DNA from: Chitinophaga silvisoli
GTDB taxonomy: Bacteria; Bacteroidota; Bacteroidia; Chitinophagales; Chitinophagaceae
Assembly: GCF_003412465.1 (NCBI RefSeq)
Contig: NZ_QTJV01000006.1
Location: 764,487-828,486 of the forward strand
Length of the DNA: 64,000 nucleotides
Reading direction: 5' to 3'
Shown here: piece after piece, positions 1-9,292 of the stretch
How positions within the stretch are numbered: position 1 is the stretch's first letter
Layout: every line of letters starts with the position of its first letter
Made by a program: the position numbers and the translations under genes
The notes under the pieces: model-generated
Told to the model about the DNA's origin: nothing
Database searches by the model: none
Seen by the model: the letters and a program-made list of their open reading frames with translations, nothing else

Positions 1-528
1 GCCTTTTACATCGATGCCCTGTCTTTCCAGCCAATCATAATCTTCAGGCAACCCGTAGTTAACAAATACGAGTTCCCCGTTTACATTACCATCCGCGCTC
101 CATGCATTGTAGGTAGGCAATTGTCCCTCCTGTGCAGAAGTGCCATCCTCTTTCAATGCAGGCTCTTTTAGTACAGCTTTATAGGGAGTGGGGCCGCTAA
201 GCTCCAGTACTCTCGTTTTAGGAGTTGGGAACAGCACCTTGTAAGTAACGATGCTGGCATCCCAGCCATAATTTTTAAATTTGGCAGCAATGTCTTCAGC
301 CACAGCCTTTCCACGGGCCGAGCCAATATGATGTGGGTAAGCAGAATAGTATTTGATGTTATCTCCAATTTCTGCTGCGGAAAGCAGTTTGTCGAAGCGG
401 GTCTCCAGCTGGAGCTGTGCGGCGGTTTCGCTGCTGTTATAACCAGTGATTGGCTTTTGCTGCGCAGTCGACAGCGTGGCATAGCTCAGGAAAACAGACA
501 ATACACAAGTAATACTACGGGTTTGCAT
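1..528 (-). CDS. M28-family peptidase (glutamate carboxypeptidase II-like), N-terminal part
   Basis: Only the first 176 residues are in the window; the frame stays open to the left edge. The translation starts with a signal peptide (MQTRSITCVLSVFLSYATLS) and then reads like secreted metallopeptidases of the glutamate carboxypeptidase II/transferrin-receptor-like group. Recognisable stretches are YYSAYPHHIGS, the conserved 'YGWDASIVTYKVLFPTP', 'LPTYNAWSADG' and 'ELVFVNYGLPEDY', which leads into the PA insert. The zinc ligands would lie beyond the edge. Family members are exported zinc exopeptidases that trim C-terminal acidic or other residues from peptides. It heads a run of secreted peptidases here and a -7 box lies just upstream. 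The assignment rests on N-terminal pattern alone. Confidence 0.82.
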   Translation of the reverse strand, partial: MQTRSITCVLSVFLSYATLSTAQQKPITGYNSSETAAQLQLETRFDKLLSAAEIGDNIKYYSAYPHHIGSARGKAVAEDIAAKFKNYGWDASIVTYKVLFPTPKTRVLELSGPTPYKAVLKEPALKEDGTSAQEGQLPTYNAWSADGNVNGELVFVNYGLPEDYDWLERQGIDVKG

Positions 529-559
529 GTATGTTTTTTTTAGTTGATAAAAAGGTAGA

Positions 560-567
560 CAAATATA
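560..567 (-). promoter_or_regulatory. Putative -7 promoter element for the M28 peptidase
   Basis: On the minus strand the octamer reads TATATTTG, a full match to the Bacteroidota -7 consensus TAnnTTTG, and lies 31 nt upstream of the peptidase start codon. No clear TTTG was found at the -33 position, so this is a half-supported promoter. Confidence 0.4.
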
Positions 568-723
568 CTATATTAAACTAGTAGACTAATACTCTTTTTT
601 CAACAGGAAGCAATACCTTGAATGGCAGCAGCCTGATTGCCGGATGTAGGACTGAATTTAAACCTTAGCCTACAGTGAGCGTCTAAATTTTTTCACTACA
701 GATCCGGGGGCTGACCCTTTTAC

Positions 724-1416
724 TTACAAAACCGGGTTCGCTCCATACTCGCTCCACAACTCATCCACCGTTTTTCCGGTCAGTTCTTTCCAGATGCCAT
801 CTGTGTAAGTGTTGGTCCGCATTGCTTTATCCAGCTTTACCACCATGTCTTTGTTTTTGTGTTTCTCCAGCCAGATCAGGAAACGGGCGGTAATACGATA
901 AGCATTTTTGTAAGACTGCTTCTCATTATACGCCGGCAGGGTCCAGTTTGCACCGGGATTATCTACGCCCATGGTAGCCCGTACATAATCGGCAATACCT
1001 TCGGTGAGCCAGCCCGGGTTGTATTCCGGATATGCCTGAACCACATGCATCGCTTCGTGGGTCACCACATCGATATCACCTGGGTGCTTACGGAACCATT
1101 CCGGGTTGTAAGTGATGACAGAACCACTGGTAGCAGCAACACCATCATAGGCAGGATCCACTACGAATTCTACTTTCTTTACGGTGTTTTTGTTGTACTT
1201 CTTCGCTTCGGCCGGATAAACGGTGAAGAAAGTGCTGATCAGACGTGCTTTGACTGTGGAGTCGAGGTCAGGGCTCTTGTCAGTGAAGACAAGGGTGTAA
1301 CCCTTACGGCTGATGGTTTCTGTCTTGTCCTGTGCCCGGGTTGTTGCGGGGAACAGGGACGCTGATAGGCATAGGATGCCCATAGTTCTTTTCAGACCTT
1401 TAATTGAGTAGACCAT
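724..1416 (-). CDS. Secreted basic secretory protein (BSP) family peptidase
   Basis: A 230-residue protein with an N-terminal signal sequence (cleavage probably near TTRAQ, about residue 29). A zinc-metallopeptidase motif HEAMH spans residues 120-124 inside VVTHEAMHVVQ, followed by 'YNPGWLTEGIADYVR'. This H-E-x-x-H plus downstream W-L-x-E-G-I-A-D-Y pattern is typical of the plant/bacterial basic secretory protein family, predicted exported peptidases. The conserved C-terminal 'LWKELTGKTVDELW'-like segment is present, so length and architecture look complete. A second methionine (residue 12) could be the real start. It stands alone, 195 nt from the M28 gene. Confidence 0.85.
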   Translation of the reverse strand: MVYSIKGLKRTMGILCLSASLFPATTRAQDKTETISRKGYTLVFTDKSPDLDSTVKARLISTFFTVYPAEAKKYNKNTVKKVEFVVDPAYDGVAATSGSVITYNPEWFRKHPGDIDVVTHEAMHVVQAYPEYNPGWLTEGIADYVRATMGVDNPGANWTLPAYNEKQSYKNAYRITARFLIWLEKHKNKDMVVKLDKAMRTNTYTDGIWKELTGKTVDELWSEYGANPVL

Positions 1417-1510
1417 TTACGTGGGTGGTTTAAATAAAAAATAAAAGAAAGGCTTGCCCCCGCATCGCGGTAAGCAACCCTTACTTCGCTACAAAATAAA
1501 TATTTAAAAA

Positions 1511-2899
1511 TTAATTTTCTATTCTTTCATCATTCTCTCCCTCTTCCAGTTGTTCCGGCAATTGCCTTACTACTGTTTCCACAGGTTTTATCTCTGCCAG
1601 CTGTGTCTTCACCGCCGGTCCAAGATTCTGCAGCCTTCTTGCCTGCGGCATAAACCGGCTTTCCAGGCTGGCCACCGCACTGTTATAATGCCCTACCGCG
1701 GTAGTCAGACTCCCCCCGATAGATGCAAAATGTTTAATCAGCATACCCGTTCTGTTATACAGCTCAATACCAGCATTTCTTATTTCATCAATGTTTTCTG
1801 CCACGTGCAACTGCTGCCATACAAAACCCACCGTCCGCAGTAAGGTGATCAGGGTCGTCGGTGTTGCCAGCACTATCTTACTCCGGATTCCTTCTTCAAT
1901 CAGTGTAGGATCTGCCTGCAAAGCCGCACCAAAAGAAGATTCTATCTGCATATAAAGAATCACATAATCAGGTGAATCTTTCCATTGACTCCAGTATGCC
2001 TTTGCACTCAGTTTCTTCAGGTGGTCCTTTACTGCATAGGCATGTTGTGCAAGCAATACCTTTCTTTCCTCCTCATTCTCTGTTTCAAAGGCCTTCATAT
2101 AAGCACTTAATGGTACTTTGGAATCAACAATGATCGTCTTTCCCTCCGGCAGGCGAATAATCATATCCGGGCGTAACTGCCCATCCTCACTATTGACTGA
2201 TACCTGCTCACTGAAATCACAATGCTCTGTCATACCAGCGAACTCTACTACCCTGCGCAATGCAATCTCACCATAGCGCCCACGGATATGAGACGTTTTC
2301 AGTGCACTCACTAAACTATGTGTCTCCTTCTGCAACTTCTCTGTACTTTGCTGCACACCAAGGATGAACTGGTTAATCTGTCCATACTGTTGCTGGCGGT
2401 TACTTTCCAGCTGACGCATATTCTCGTCGAAGCGTTGCAAACTTTCACTCAGCGGTTTTACCATGCTGTCAATTGCCTGCTGCCGCTTTTCCAGATCGCC
2501 CCTGGCATCTGTCAGCTGTGTTTCCAGCGCCGCTTTAGCCAGTGTTACAAATGAATTATTATTATGCTTCAAAGCTTCTGTAGACAAAGCACTGAATGCA
2601 TCCCTGAGTTGCAGGTTAGATTGCTCTATAAAATGCTGTTGTTCCCGTAAGCGCGTTTCGCGGGCCTCTGCATCGCTATGAAGACGGATATTCTCCTGTA
2701 GTAAAATCTGCATGCGGGCATTCAGTTCTTCTGCCAATGCCTTTTTTTCCTGCACTTCCTGTTTCAACAGTTCTACCGCCTGGTTGCCGGCACCCGTCTG
2801 GGCCTCCATAACGGCAATGCGGGTCCTGTATTGATGTATGGTAAAAAGCAGCCACAAGATAACCGCTAAAGAAAGCACGACAATGATGATAATCTCCAT
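1511..2899 (-). CDS. rmuC: DNA recombination protein RmuC family
   Basis: A 462-residue protein with one N-terminal membrane helix (residues 1-20), a long charged coiled-coil region (about 30-200) and the RmuC core. Core hallmarks are 'SHIRGRYGEIALRRVVEFAGM', 'RPDMIIRLPEGKTIIVDSKV' and 'IVLATPTTLITLLRTVGFVW'. RmuC proteins limit DNA inversions and rearrangements and carry a nuclease-like fold with an Asp-Ser-Lys (VDSKVP) motif, which is present. The C-terminus ends in an acidic tail. It is transcribed alone and is probably housekeeping. Confidence 0.93.
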   Translation of the reverse strand: MEIIIIVVLSLAVILWLLFTIHQYRTRIAVMEAQTGAGNQAVELLKQEVQEKKALAEELNARMQILLQENIRLHSDAEARETRLREQQHFIEQSNLQLRDAFSALSTEALKHNNNSFVTLAKAALETQLTDARGDLEKRQQAIDSMVKPLSESLQRFDENMRQLESNRQQQYGQINQFILGVQQSTEKLQKETHSLVSALKTSHIRGRYGEIALRRVVEFAGMTEHCDFSEQVSVNSEDGQLRPDMIIRLPEGKTIIVDSKVPLSAYMKAFETENEEERKVLLAQHAYAVKDHLKKLSAKAYWSQWKDSPDYVILYMQIESSFGAALQADPTLIEEGIRSKIVLATPTTLITLLRTVGFVWQQLHVAENIDEIRNAGIELYNRTGMLIKHFASIGGSLTTAVGHYNSAVASLESRFMPQARRLQNLGPAVKTQLAEIKPVETVVRQLPEQLEEGENDERIEN

Positions 2900-3112
2900 A
2901 TATAAGCGAAAAAAGGAATTTCGTGCAATAATAGTGAAAAATTACCGAGCGATGTCTTCCGGTTATTCAAGGATTGAAATAAAGGTTTCATAGATAGTTT
3001 TAAGCCATTCATCTCATTATATCAGAACTTTTTAAACTCAATTCGCAAAAGGATATCTAAAAAACCTGATAAACTTTAATTTAATTATAATTATGTATTA
3101 TGATGAATTACG

Positions 3113-3120
3113 TAAGTTTG
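3113..3120 (+). promoter_or_regulatory. Putative -7 element before the porin-like gene, in a 310-nt intergenic region
   Basis: The octamer TAAGTTTG matches TAnnTTTG and lies 89 nt before the start codon of the outer-membrane protein. The -33 TTTG is not obvious. The rest of the gap between rmuC and this gene (2900-3209) is AT-rich and shows no coding potential. Confidence 0.35.
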
Positions 3121-3209
3121 CCCGCGAATAAATTTTAGGTTATATTTTAAAGGGAGGAGCCTTTTTTACCCTTCAAAATTATAAAATTGTCAAATAGCAA
3201 AAAAAATCT

Positions 3210-3824
3210 ATGAAAAAAGGATTGTTACTGGCAGGTGTTTTATCACTGTTTATTGGAACGGCTTCCAAAGCGCAGACATTTCATTACGGTTTAAAAGCCA
3301 GCCTGATGTTTTCCAGTATTCACGGAGATGGCATGGAGTCAGGAATTAAGCCAGGTTTCCAGGGTGGTCTGTATGCACAGTGGGATCTGTCAAAAGATGG
3401 TAAATGGGGTTTCCAGCCTGAATTGCTCTTTACACAGGCGACTGCAAAGAAAGCAAATGATTTTGCCACCTACTTCGTTTCTGACAGGAATACGTATGGT
3501 AATGACAAATTACAGCTCAGCTATATTACTGTGCCACTGTTGCTGCGCTACAACCCAATCAAGAACTTAACCATCAACGCGGGTGCACAGTACAGCTATC
3601 TCTTTTATGCAAATGAAAATATCTTCAAGGCTAACAGAGATGCACTGGTAAAAAGTGATATCGGCGCTGTATTGGGTGTACAGGTGCAGGTGGCAACCGT
3701 TCACTTCTTCGGCCGTTATGTATACGGGATCAACGATGTGCTGAATGTACATCCGGCTGACCGTAATGACGTTCACTGGCACTCTCAGCAGATTTCAATC
3801 GGGATGGGGATCAACATTAAATAA
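3210..3824 (+). CDS. Outer membrane beta-barrel protein (porin/PorT family)
   Basis: A 204-residue protein with a clear signal peptide (residues 1-21, cleavage after SKA). The remainder consists of alternating hydrophobic/aromatic strands, e.g. 'FHYGLKASLMFSSIH', 'KWGFQPELLFTQ', 'LQLSYITVPLLLRYNP' and 'LTINAGAQYSYLF', ending in a short strand (ISIGMGINIK). This is the usual picture of the small eight-stranded PorT/OmpA-like barrels of Bacteroidota. The precise function is unknown. It converges with the GH127 gene with only 2 nt between the stop codons. Confidence 0.85.
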   Translation: MKKGLLLAGVLSLFIGTASKAQTFHYGLKASLMFSSIHGDGMESGIKPGFQGGLYAQWDLSKDGKWGFQPELLFTQATAKKANDFATYFVSDRNTYGNDKLQLSYITVPLLLRYNPIKNLTINAGAQYSYLFYANENIFKANRDALVKSDIGAVLGVQVQVATVHFFGRYVYGINDVLNVHPADRNDVHWHSQQISIGMGINIK

Positions 3825-3826
3825 TG

Positions 3827-6178
3827 TCAATCCCTCATCATTCTGATCGTACCATATACCGGGCCTGTACTATTGTGCGGGCCCGCTTTCATTGTAACGG
3901 TAACCTGTTTTTTGCCCTTCGTTAATTCAACCGGAATAGTATATTCAATTTCGTAGAACTTACTTGCTTTGTACTGGTTCAGATCTTCCGTCGCTACCTT
4001 CACACCATCGATCAGGATATCAAATTTGCGGTAACGGTTGTCCATTCCCCAATAACTGCACAGCAAACTATTGGGAGCTGCAGGATCTGTCTTCATCGTG
4101 AAACTCAGGTATCCGTCTTCCTCCGTCGCTCTCCATTTACGCCCATGCTCTTCGCCATTCAGTGTCTTTTCCCCACCAAAGTTGTGGTCCCTCTCCGGCT
4201 GCATCTCCCCTACTCTCAGCATGTCTACCGTCCTGGCTTCTATCTGTTGCTGTCGTTTCTTTTCTCCTTCATATTTTTCCTGTTGTACTGCCCAGGTTTG
4301 CGGGGTGAAAGCATCCCAGTATACACTGTAATATTCTTTCGCCACGGTATTGAACGGCACCAGTGTGAGGTCCTTAGGCTGGCCGGTTTGGATAGTGTGG
4401 AACACCAGTGGCTGATCTGCTTTCACCCAGTTATCCGGGTTGTTGTCTGCTGTTACCAATACCGGGATACCCGTTACCGGATCTGGTTCTGTGGTGCCCA
4501 GTACACCTGCCAATACAACAGGGCCGTAGAACAGCGCGATCCTGTCAGGATTGTCCGGCATACTTTCCTTATACACATTCATTGGCAGTTCCAACGTGAT
4601 CCTGTCCCCGTTCTTCCAGCTGCGCTTTACAGTAATATATCCATCAGTACCCACCGTAACCCCTCTGTCAGTTTCTCCATTCACATTGATCTTCCAGCCC
4701 GGTTGTACCCAGTGTGGTTTGCGAATGCGCACTGCGAAGGTAGCAGGTGCTTTTGTATTGATTGTAAGTTCTACCTTATCATCCGCAGGTAATGAAGTAG
4801 ACTGCTCAATCACTACATTTTTCTCTTTCCATTGCAAACGGGATGGAATAAAGAGGTTCACATACAGGCTGCCATCTGCCCCCTGGAAGTAAATGCTCTC
4901 GCCATACTTCACATGGTTTTCCATACCACTGCCCACGCAGCAGGTGAAGGTATTGAAGGTATCACTGAATTCCTTGCGGGTACCCATGCGCAAAGGAACA
5001 AAGTAACACATCATTCCATTTGAATGATTCTGTGAAGCAAGAATATGATTGTATAAAGCTCTTTCATAAAAATCCATATAGTGTGCATCCGGCTGCAGGG
5101 AGAAGAGGTGACGCGTCAGCTTCAGCATATTGTAGCTGTTGCAGGTCTCCATCGTGTTGTCAGTGAGATAGTCATTCAGCTTATCCGCAGGGCCCAGGTA
5201 TTCGTAGTTACTGTTACCACCCGGTGCATAGCTGTGATGCTGTGTGACCGTGTTCCAGAAGAACCCTGCGATCACACTGTCTTTCTTTTGACCCGTTACT
5301 TCATAGCGACGGATGCAGCCGATCACTTTGGGAATCTGCGTATTGGAATGCTTGCCTGGCAGTACATCCAGGTTAGCTGCAAGTGAATCGAGAATGCGCA
5401 CATCATGGAACTTGTAAGAGAGGTCCAGGTATTTTTTCTCCTTTGTCAACGTATAAGTATTCACTAATACTTCGTTCATCCCACCGTATTCACAGAGCAG
5501 CATTTTCTGGATCAGGGAATCGGGCAGGTGATTGATCTCTTTCGATGTCCAGTCGGCCATCTTTTTTTCTACTACCAGCGCCGTATTGTTATTGCAATAG
5601 AGATAGGCATCCAGCAAACCGGCCATGATCTTATGCACGGTGTACCAGGGGGACCAGCCGCCATTCAGATCGAAACCACGGCTTTTGATCTTGCCGGCAG
5701 CTACCTGTGCCCATACAGAGTCCTCACCCGGTATAGCGCCCAGGTAGCCTGTCTTGCGGGCCTGTTGACATTCGTCCAGTTCTTTTACAATATAATTTAC
5801 CTTTTCAAGAAAACGTTTATCGCCGGTAGCGGCATATTCCAGTGCACAGGCAGACAGGTAGTGCCCTAAGGTATGCCCGGCCAGACCGGAAGATTCCCAG
5901 CCACCATATCTTTCTCCCTTTGCTTTCAGGCCTGCATGTTCCCTGAAGTCGGCCAGCAGGCGATCAGGTTCCAATACCAGCAGGAAGCGTTCATCTGCTT
6001 CCATCGCCTGTTTAAAAGGTCCGGCAGCAATGCTCACATCTTCCAGGGGGAAAGTATAGGCCTGTAATTTCACGACAGGTTTTACCTTCATCTTTCCGTT
6101 ATCTTTCATGGGTGAGAAAGATTGTGCGGAGCAAAATGCAACAGGCAACAGGAAGGAAAATATAGCGAGTGTTTTCAT
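3827..6178 (-). CDS. Glycoside hydrolase family 127 protein (beta-L-arabinofuranosidase-like, DUF1680)
   Basis: A 783-residue secreted protein: signal peptide at residues 1-18, then the DUF1680/GH127 (alpha/alpha)6-barrel catalytic domain (about 35-560) and C-terminal beta-sandwich regions. The paired cysteines at residues 413-414 in FTCCVGSGMENHVKYG match the zinc-binding Cys-Cys of GH127 enzymes, where one cysteine acts as nucleophile. 'WSPWYTVHKIMAGLLDAY' is another family signature. Members release terminal beta-L-arabinofuranose, for example from plant hydroxyproline-rich glycoproteins and pectic side chains. The neighbouring hydroxyproline catabolic genes make a hydroxyproline-linked arabinan substrate attractive, but that is inference. 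Confidence 0.9.
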   Translation of the reverse strand: MKTLAIFSFLLPVAFCSAQSFSPMKDNGKMKVKPVVKLQAYTFPLEDVSIAAGPFKQAMEADERFLLVLEPDRLLADFREHAGLKAKGERYGGWESSGLAGHTLGHYLSACALEYAATGDKRFLEKVNYIVKELDECQQARKTGYLGAIPGEDSVWAQVAAGKIKSRGFDLNGGWSPWYTVHKIMAGLLDAYLYCNNNTALVVEKKMADWTSKEINHLPDSLIQKMLLCEYGGMNEVLVNTYTLTKEKKYLDLSYKFHDVRILDSLAANLDVLPGKHSNTQIPKVIGCIRRYEVTGQKKDSVIAGFFWNTVTQHHSYAPGGNSNYEYLGPADKLNDYLTDNTMETCNSYNMLKLTRHLFSLQPDAHYMDFYERALYNHILASQNHSNGMMCYFVPLRMGTRKEFSDTFNTFTCCVGSGMENHVKYGESIYFQGADGSLYVNLFIPSRLQWKEKNVVIEQSTSLPADDKVELTINTKAPATFAVRIRKPHWVQPGWKINVNGETDRGVTVGTDGYITVKRSWKNGDRITLELPMNVYKESMPDNPDRIALFYGPVVLAGVLGTTEPDPVTGIPVLVTADNNPDNWVKADQPLVFHTIQTGQPKDLTLVPFNTVAKEYYSVYWDAFTPQTWAVQQEKYEGEKKRQQQIEARTVDMLRVGEMQPERDHNFGGEKTLNGEEHGRKWRATEEDGYLSFTMKTDPAAPNSLLCSYWGMDNRYRKFDILIDGVKVATEDLNQYKASKFYEIEYTIPVELTKGKKQVTVTMKAGPHNSTGPVYGTIRMMRD

Positions 6179-6272
6179 GCGTCAAAATCGTTTAATCGGT
6201 TACCAGAAGTCTTAACTCTTCGAATGGGTTCAATTCTATTCGGGCAATAATACCTTTACCCCCTTTTACGGC

Positions 6273-7955
6273 CTAATAGAAACGCCAGGTGGATTTGAAA
6301 TCTTTATTGATCGTTTTATTTTCCAGGATCACCCTGATCATCTCTACAGGCAACATGTTATTCTGCATAATCGCATCATGGAATTGCTGATAACTCATTT
6401 TTCCACTATCCACCATCTCTTTCTTCAGTGCCATGAATTGCAAACCACCTATCATATACGCCACCTGGTACAGCGGACTATAATCTCCTTTGAAAGAACG
6501 GCGTACTTCACCTGCTGCATTCGCCCTTTCATGTCCTACCCTGTCTACGAGGAAATCAATACATTGCTGCGGTGTCCATTTTCCAAGGTGGTAATTGAGG
6601 GAAAAGATAATCCTGGCACAGCGATGCATTCTCCAGAAGAGCATGCCCACGCGGTCTTCGGGTGACTGAGGAAATTTCAGATCCCACAGCAGCATTTCCC
6701 AGTAGAGGGACCAGCCCTCTATCCAGAACGGTGTTTCAAAGTGGCGATACGTCTTATAACGGTTGGTCATAAACTCCTGTAATGCATGACCGGCAAAAAG
6801 CTCATGGTGCACAGTAGCACGGGAGAAATGCGGGTTATTTCCACGCATACTCATCAGCTTATCGGCTTCTTCCATGTCGTTTGTCGGGTAAGAAATACTT
6901 AACTCCTCGCCTCCTGTAAAGAATGGATTCACCAGTTGCCGCTCAGGTGTCATCATAATCATGCGCCAGGTCTCTTCCGCCAGGGGTGGAATGGTTACCA
7001 GGTGCTTACCTTTGATGAAGTCTACAGATTCATTGTAGAGTTTCATGATGGCTTCAGGTTGATCACCTGCAGGCACATACGTGTTCTTTACTTTTTCCAG
7101 CGCCTTGTGCCAGTCATCGCCAAAGCCCATTTCACGGCTGGCTTTCAGCATTTCCTTATCACAGAACGCAAATTCCTTATTTGCAATTTCAATCAGCTCT
7201 TCCGGTGAATAAGGAATGAATTCCGTTTGCAACTGACGCAGCAATTCCTCTCTGCCAATAGGATGACCGGTGATGCCACTGCCATCGTCTTTGGTACCGG
7301 GAGCCTGCTTCATCTTGTTTTTCCATGCATTGGCATAACTGGTCAATGCAGAATCCAGCTGTGCATAGGGAGCGGGGATCCACCAGGTGAACAGGGGATC
7401 ATAGCCATTGTAAAAAGCCTGGATGCTATGAATGGCTTCCTGCAAACCTTTGGTTACCTGCTCACCTCTGCGCAGCAGGTAGATGTTGAGGTCTGTATTA
7501 TTGGTTAACTGTTTTTCCTTTTCTTTGACAGCAAGTGCCATTTCTCTGTAAGTGCCGGCCAGCGCCTGTGCATCCTGTTTGCCACCTCTTCTCCTGATCT
7601 TTTCGGCAGCATAAATTTTGTCAGCTACAGGAAACCAGGGGGACAATGTTTTTACCTGTGCAGCGGCTTCGTCTAAATGATAGATGTTTTCTTTCAGTTT
7701 GGTGCGAAAGAGGATGTAGTCTACTCTTGCATCAGTGCTCAGTGCATCGAAATTCACTGCTTCCAGTTGGCCGAGATAGTCGTTGTTAAATGTTTTAAAG
7801 CGGGCATTCTTTTCCGGTGATTCATCAATCTGATAAAAGCGGTACAGGCTGCCCCTGTCTGCTTCATAGTGAATGAGCAGATCCGTAATATCTTTTTGTT
7901 GGGCCCATACGGGCATAGTAGTCCCCAGCATCATCGAGAGAATGAGTCTTTTCAT
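6273..7955 (-). CDS. DUF885 family secreted metallopeptidase-like protein
   Basis: A 560-residue protein with a signal peptide (residues 1-18, ending VWAQQ). The helical DUF885 architecture carries the zinc motif HHELFAGHALQEFM around residues 370-380, the family's H-E-x-x-x-G-H-x-x-Q signature. The downstream 'FWIEGWSLYWEMLLWDL' (family F-x-E-G-W-A-L-Y) and C-terminal 'GDYSPLYQVAYMIGGLQ' are also typical. These are predicted exported carboxypeptidase-like enzymes. The stop codon is 94 nt from the GH127 start. The gene directly upstream encodes a D-amino-acid/hydroxyproline dehydrogenase only 20 nt away, so the three genes 10294-6273 are likely co-transcribed and it may supply peptides to that pathway. 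Confidence 0.87.
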   Translation of the reverse strand: MKRLILSMMLGTTMPVWAQQKDITDLLIHYEADRGSLYRFYQIDESPEKNARFKTFNNDYLGQLEAVNFDALSTDARVDYILFRTKLKENIYHLDEAAAQVKTLSPWFPVADKIYAAEKIRRRGGKQDAQALAGTYREMALAVKEKEKQLTNNTDLNIYLLRRGEQVTKGLQEAIHSIQAFYNGYDPLFTWWIPAPYAQLDSALTSYANAWKNKMKQAPGTKDDGSGITGHPIGREELLRQLQTEFIPYSPEELIEIANKEFAFCDKEMLKASREMGFGDDWHKALEKVKNTYVPAGDQPEAIMKLYNESVDFIKGKHLVTIPPLAEETWRMIMMTPERQLVNPFFTGGEELSISYPTNDMEEADKLMSMRGNNPHFSRATVHHELFAGHALQEFMTNRYKTYRHFETPFWIEGWSLYWEMLLWDLKFPQSPEDRVGMLFWRMHRCARIIFSLNYHLGKWTPQQCIDFLVDRVGHERANAAGEVRRSFKGDYSPLYQVAYMIGGLQFMALKKEMVDSGKMSYQQFHDAIMQNNMLPVEMIRVILENKTINKDFKSTWRFY

Positions 7956-7975
7956 GTATAATGAGTTTGTATATG

Positions 7976-9205
7976 TTAGAATCGGTCTACCTTGAAAGGT
8001 GTGATGTCCATGGAGAGTTGATCACCAGTGATGATTTCGCTGACTAACTTACCGGTGGCCGCCCCCAGGCTGATTCCCAGCATGGAGTGACCTGTGGCCA
8101 CGGTGACATTCGGATAGTTTTTCAATGTACCGATATGAGGCAGACCATCTGCACTACAGGGGCGATAGCCATGCCATACCTTATCCGGTGTGGGTAATGG
8201 AATGTCGTAAGCAGGGAAATATCTTTTTACAGATTCGAGAATACCCTGTACCCTTTCCATGCGGGGAGGGGTGTTGACAGGGGTGATCTCCATGGTACCA
8301 CCAAAGCGGATCTTGTTGCCGTTCATGGGTGATATCGCTACTCTTGCCTCGCTGAGGATCACAGAGCGCCTTACTTTCCAGGGTGCATCTTCGTAGGTCA
8401 CGGAGTAACCGCGGCCACCGACCATGGGGATGTTCAGGTGCAGGAGCTTTGCTAATTCACCACTCCATACCCCTGCAGCGACAACGATATGGTCTGCTTC
8501 TAAATTTCCTTTTGAAGTAATCACGCCATTCTTCGTAAATCCTGTCACCTCCCTGTTGCCTTCAAACTGCACACCCTTACTTTTCAGGTAAGCAATCAGG
8601 CTGGTCATGAGTTGATTTGGATATAACTGAGCATCCCCGGGAAAGTACACTGCACCGAGAGCGTTGATTTCCGTATCGGGTTCCATCTGCTGCAGGGTCG
8701 CCTTATCTATCAGGCGGGCTTCAATGCCCAGTTCCTTTGCTGCTTTGATGGTATGTTCGGCATGATGGGCGCTGGCTTCCTGCTGAAAGAGCTCCAGCAT
8801 GCCGGTGGGGTCGTAACTGAATTCAAGGCCGGGTATTTTGGTCCATTCTTCATAGAGCTGCTTGCTGAGCAAGGCGATGTCTCTTAATGGAACGGCGGAT
8901 TTCTCAACATGTGATTGAGTGGCGCTTTTATAAAATTGAAGACCCCATTTTACGAGGGCACTGTTTAGAGATGGTTTGACGTAAAACGGGCTTTTAGAAT
9001 TAAGCATCCATTTGAGGCCCTGCCATACGATACCTGGCGCAGCAAGTGGTACGAAATGACTTGGGCAGATGTAACCCGCATTCCCATATGAGCAGCCGTT
9101 CAGCATGTCAGTACGGTCTACGATGGTAATGTTGTGTCCTGCGGCCTGTAAGTAAAGTGCACTGGATAATCCGATAATGCCGCCGCCTATGATGATGATC
9201 TTCAT
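7976..9205 (-). CDS. FAD-dependent D-amino acid (cis-4-hydroxy-D-proline) dehydrogenase, DadA family
   Basis: A 409-residue DAO-type flavoprotein. The N-terminal Rossmann motif GGGIIGLSSALYLQ (residues 7-20) binds FAD; internal 'CSYGNAGYICPSHFVPLAAPG' and C-terminal 'GYRPCSADGLPHIG' and 'ATGHSMLGISLGAATGKLV' are typical of DadA/hydroxyproline oxidases. It lies 88 nt downstream of 4-hydroxyproline epimerase on the same strand, so the likely substrate is cis-4-hydroxy-D-proline, oxidised to 1-pyrroline-4-hydroxy-2-carboxylate. Single-chain enzymes of this kind feed electrons to the quinone pool. The reaction is inferred from context; sequence alone supports 'D-amino acid dehydrogenase'. Confidence 0.88.
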   Translation of the reverse strand: MKIIIIGGGIIGLSSALYLQAAGHNITIVDRTDMLNGCSYGNAGYICPSHFVPLAAPGIVWQGLKWMLNSKSPFYVKPSLNSALVKWGLQFYKSATQSHVEKSAVPLRDIALLSKQLYEEWTKIPGLEFSYDPTGMLELFQQEASAHHAEHTIKAAKELGIEARLIDKATLQQMEPDTEINALGAVYFPGDAQLYPNQLMTSLIAYLKSKGVQFEGNREVTGFTKNGVITSKGNLEADHIVVAAGVWSGELAKLLHLNIPMVGGRGYSVTYEDAPWKVRRSVILSEARVAISPMNGNKIRFGGTMEITPVNTPPRMERVQGILESVKRYFPAYDIPLPTPDKVWHGYRPCSADGLPHIGTLKNYPNVTVATGHSMLGISLGAATGKLVSEIITGDQLSMDITPFKVDRF

Positions 9206-9292
9206 GAATTTTAATTTTTCTTTTTGATTTGCCGCCTAATGACAACAAATCAAAACAATTTGACTCCCCATACGGGCAATGTAGTCAAATAA

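Noticed and set aside
4145..4792. 215-codon plus-strand frame inside the GH127 gene
   Set aside because: Shadow of the real minus-strand gene, Cys/Phe-rich translation without homology features.
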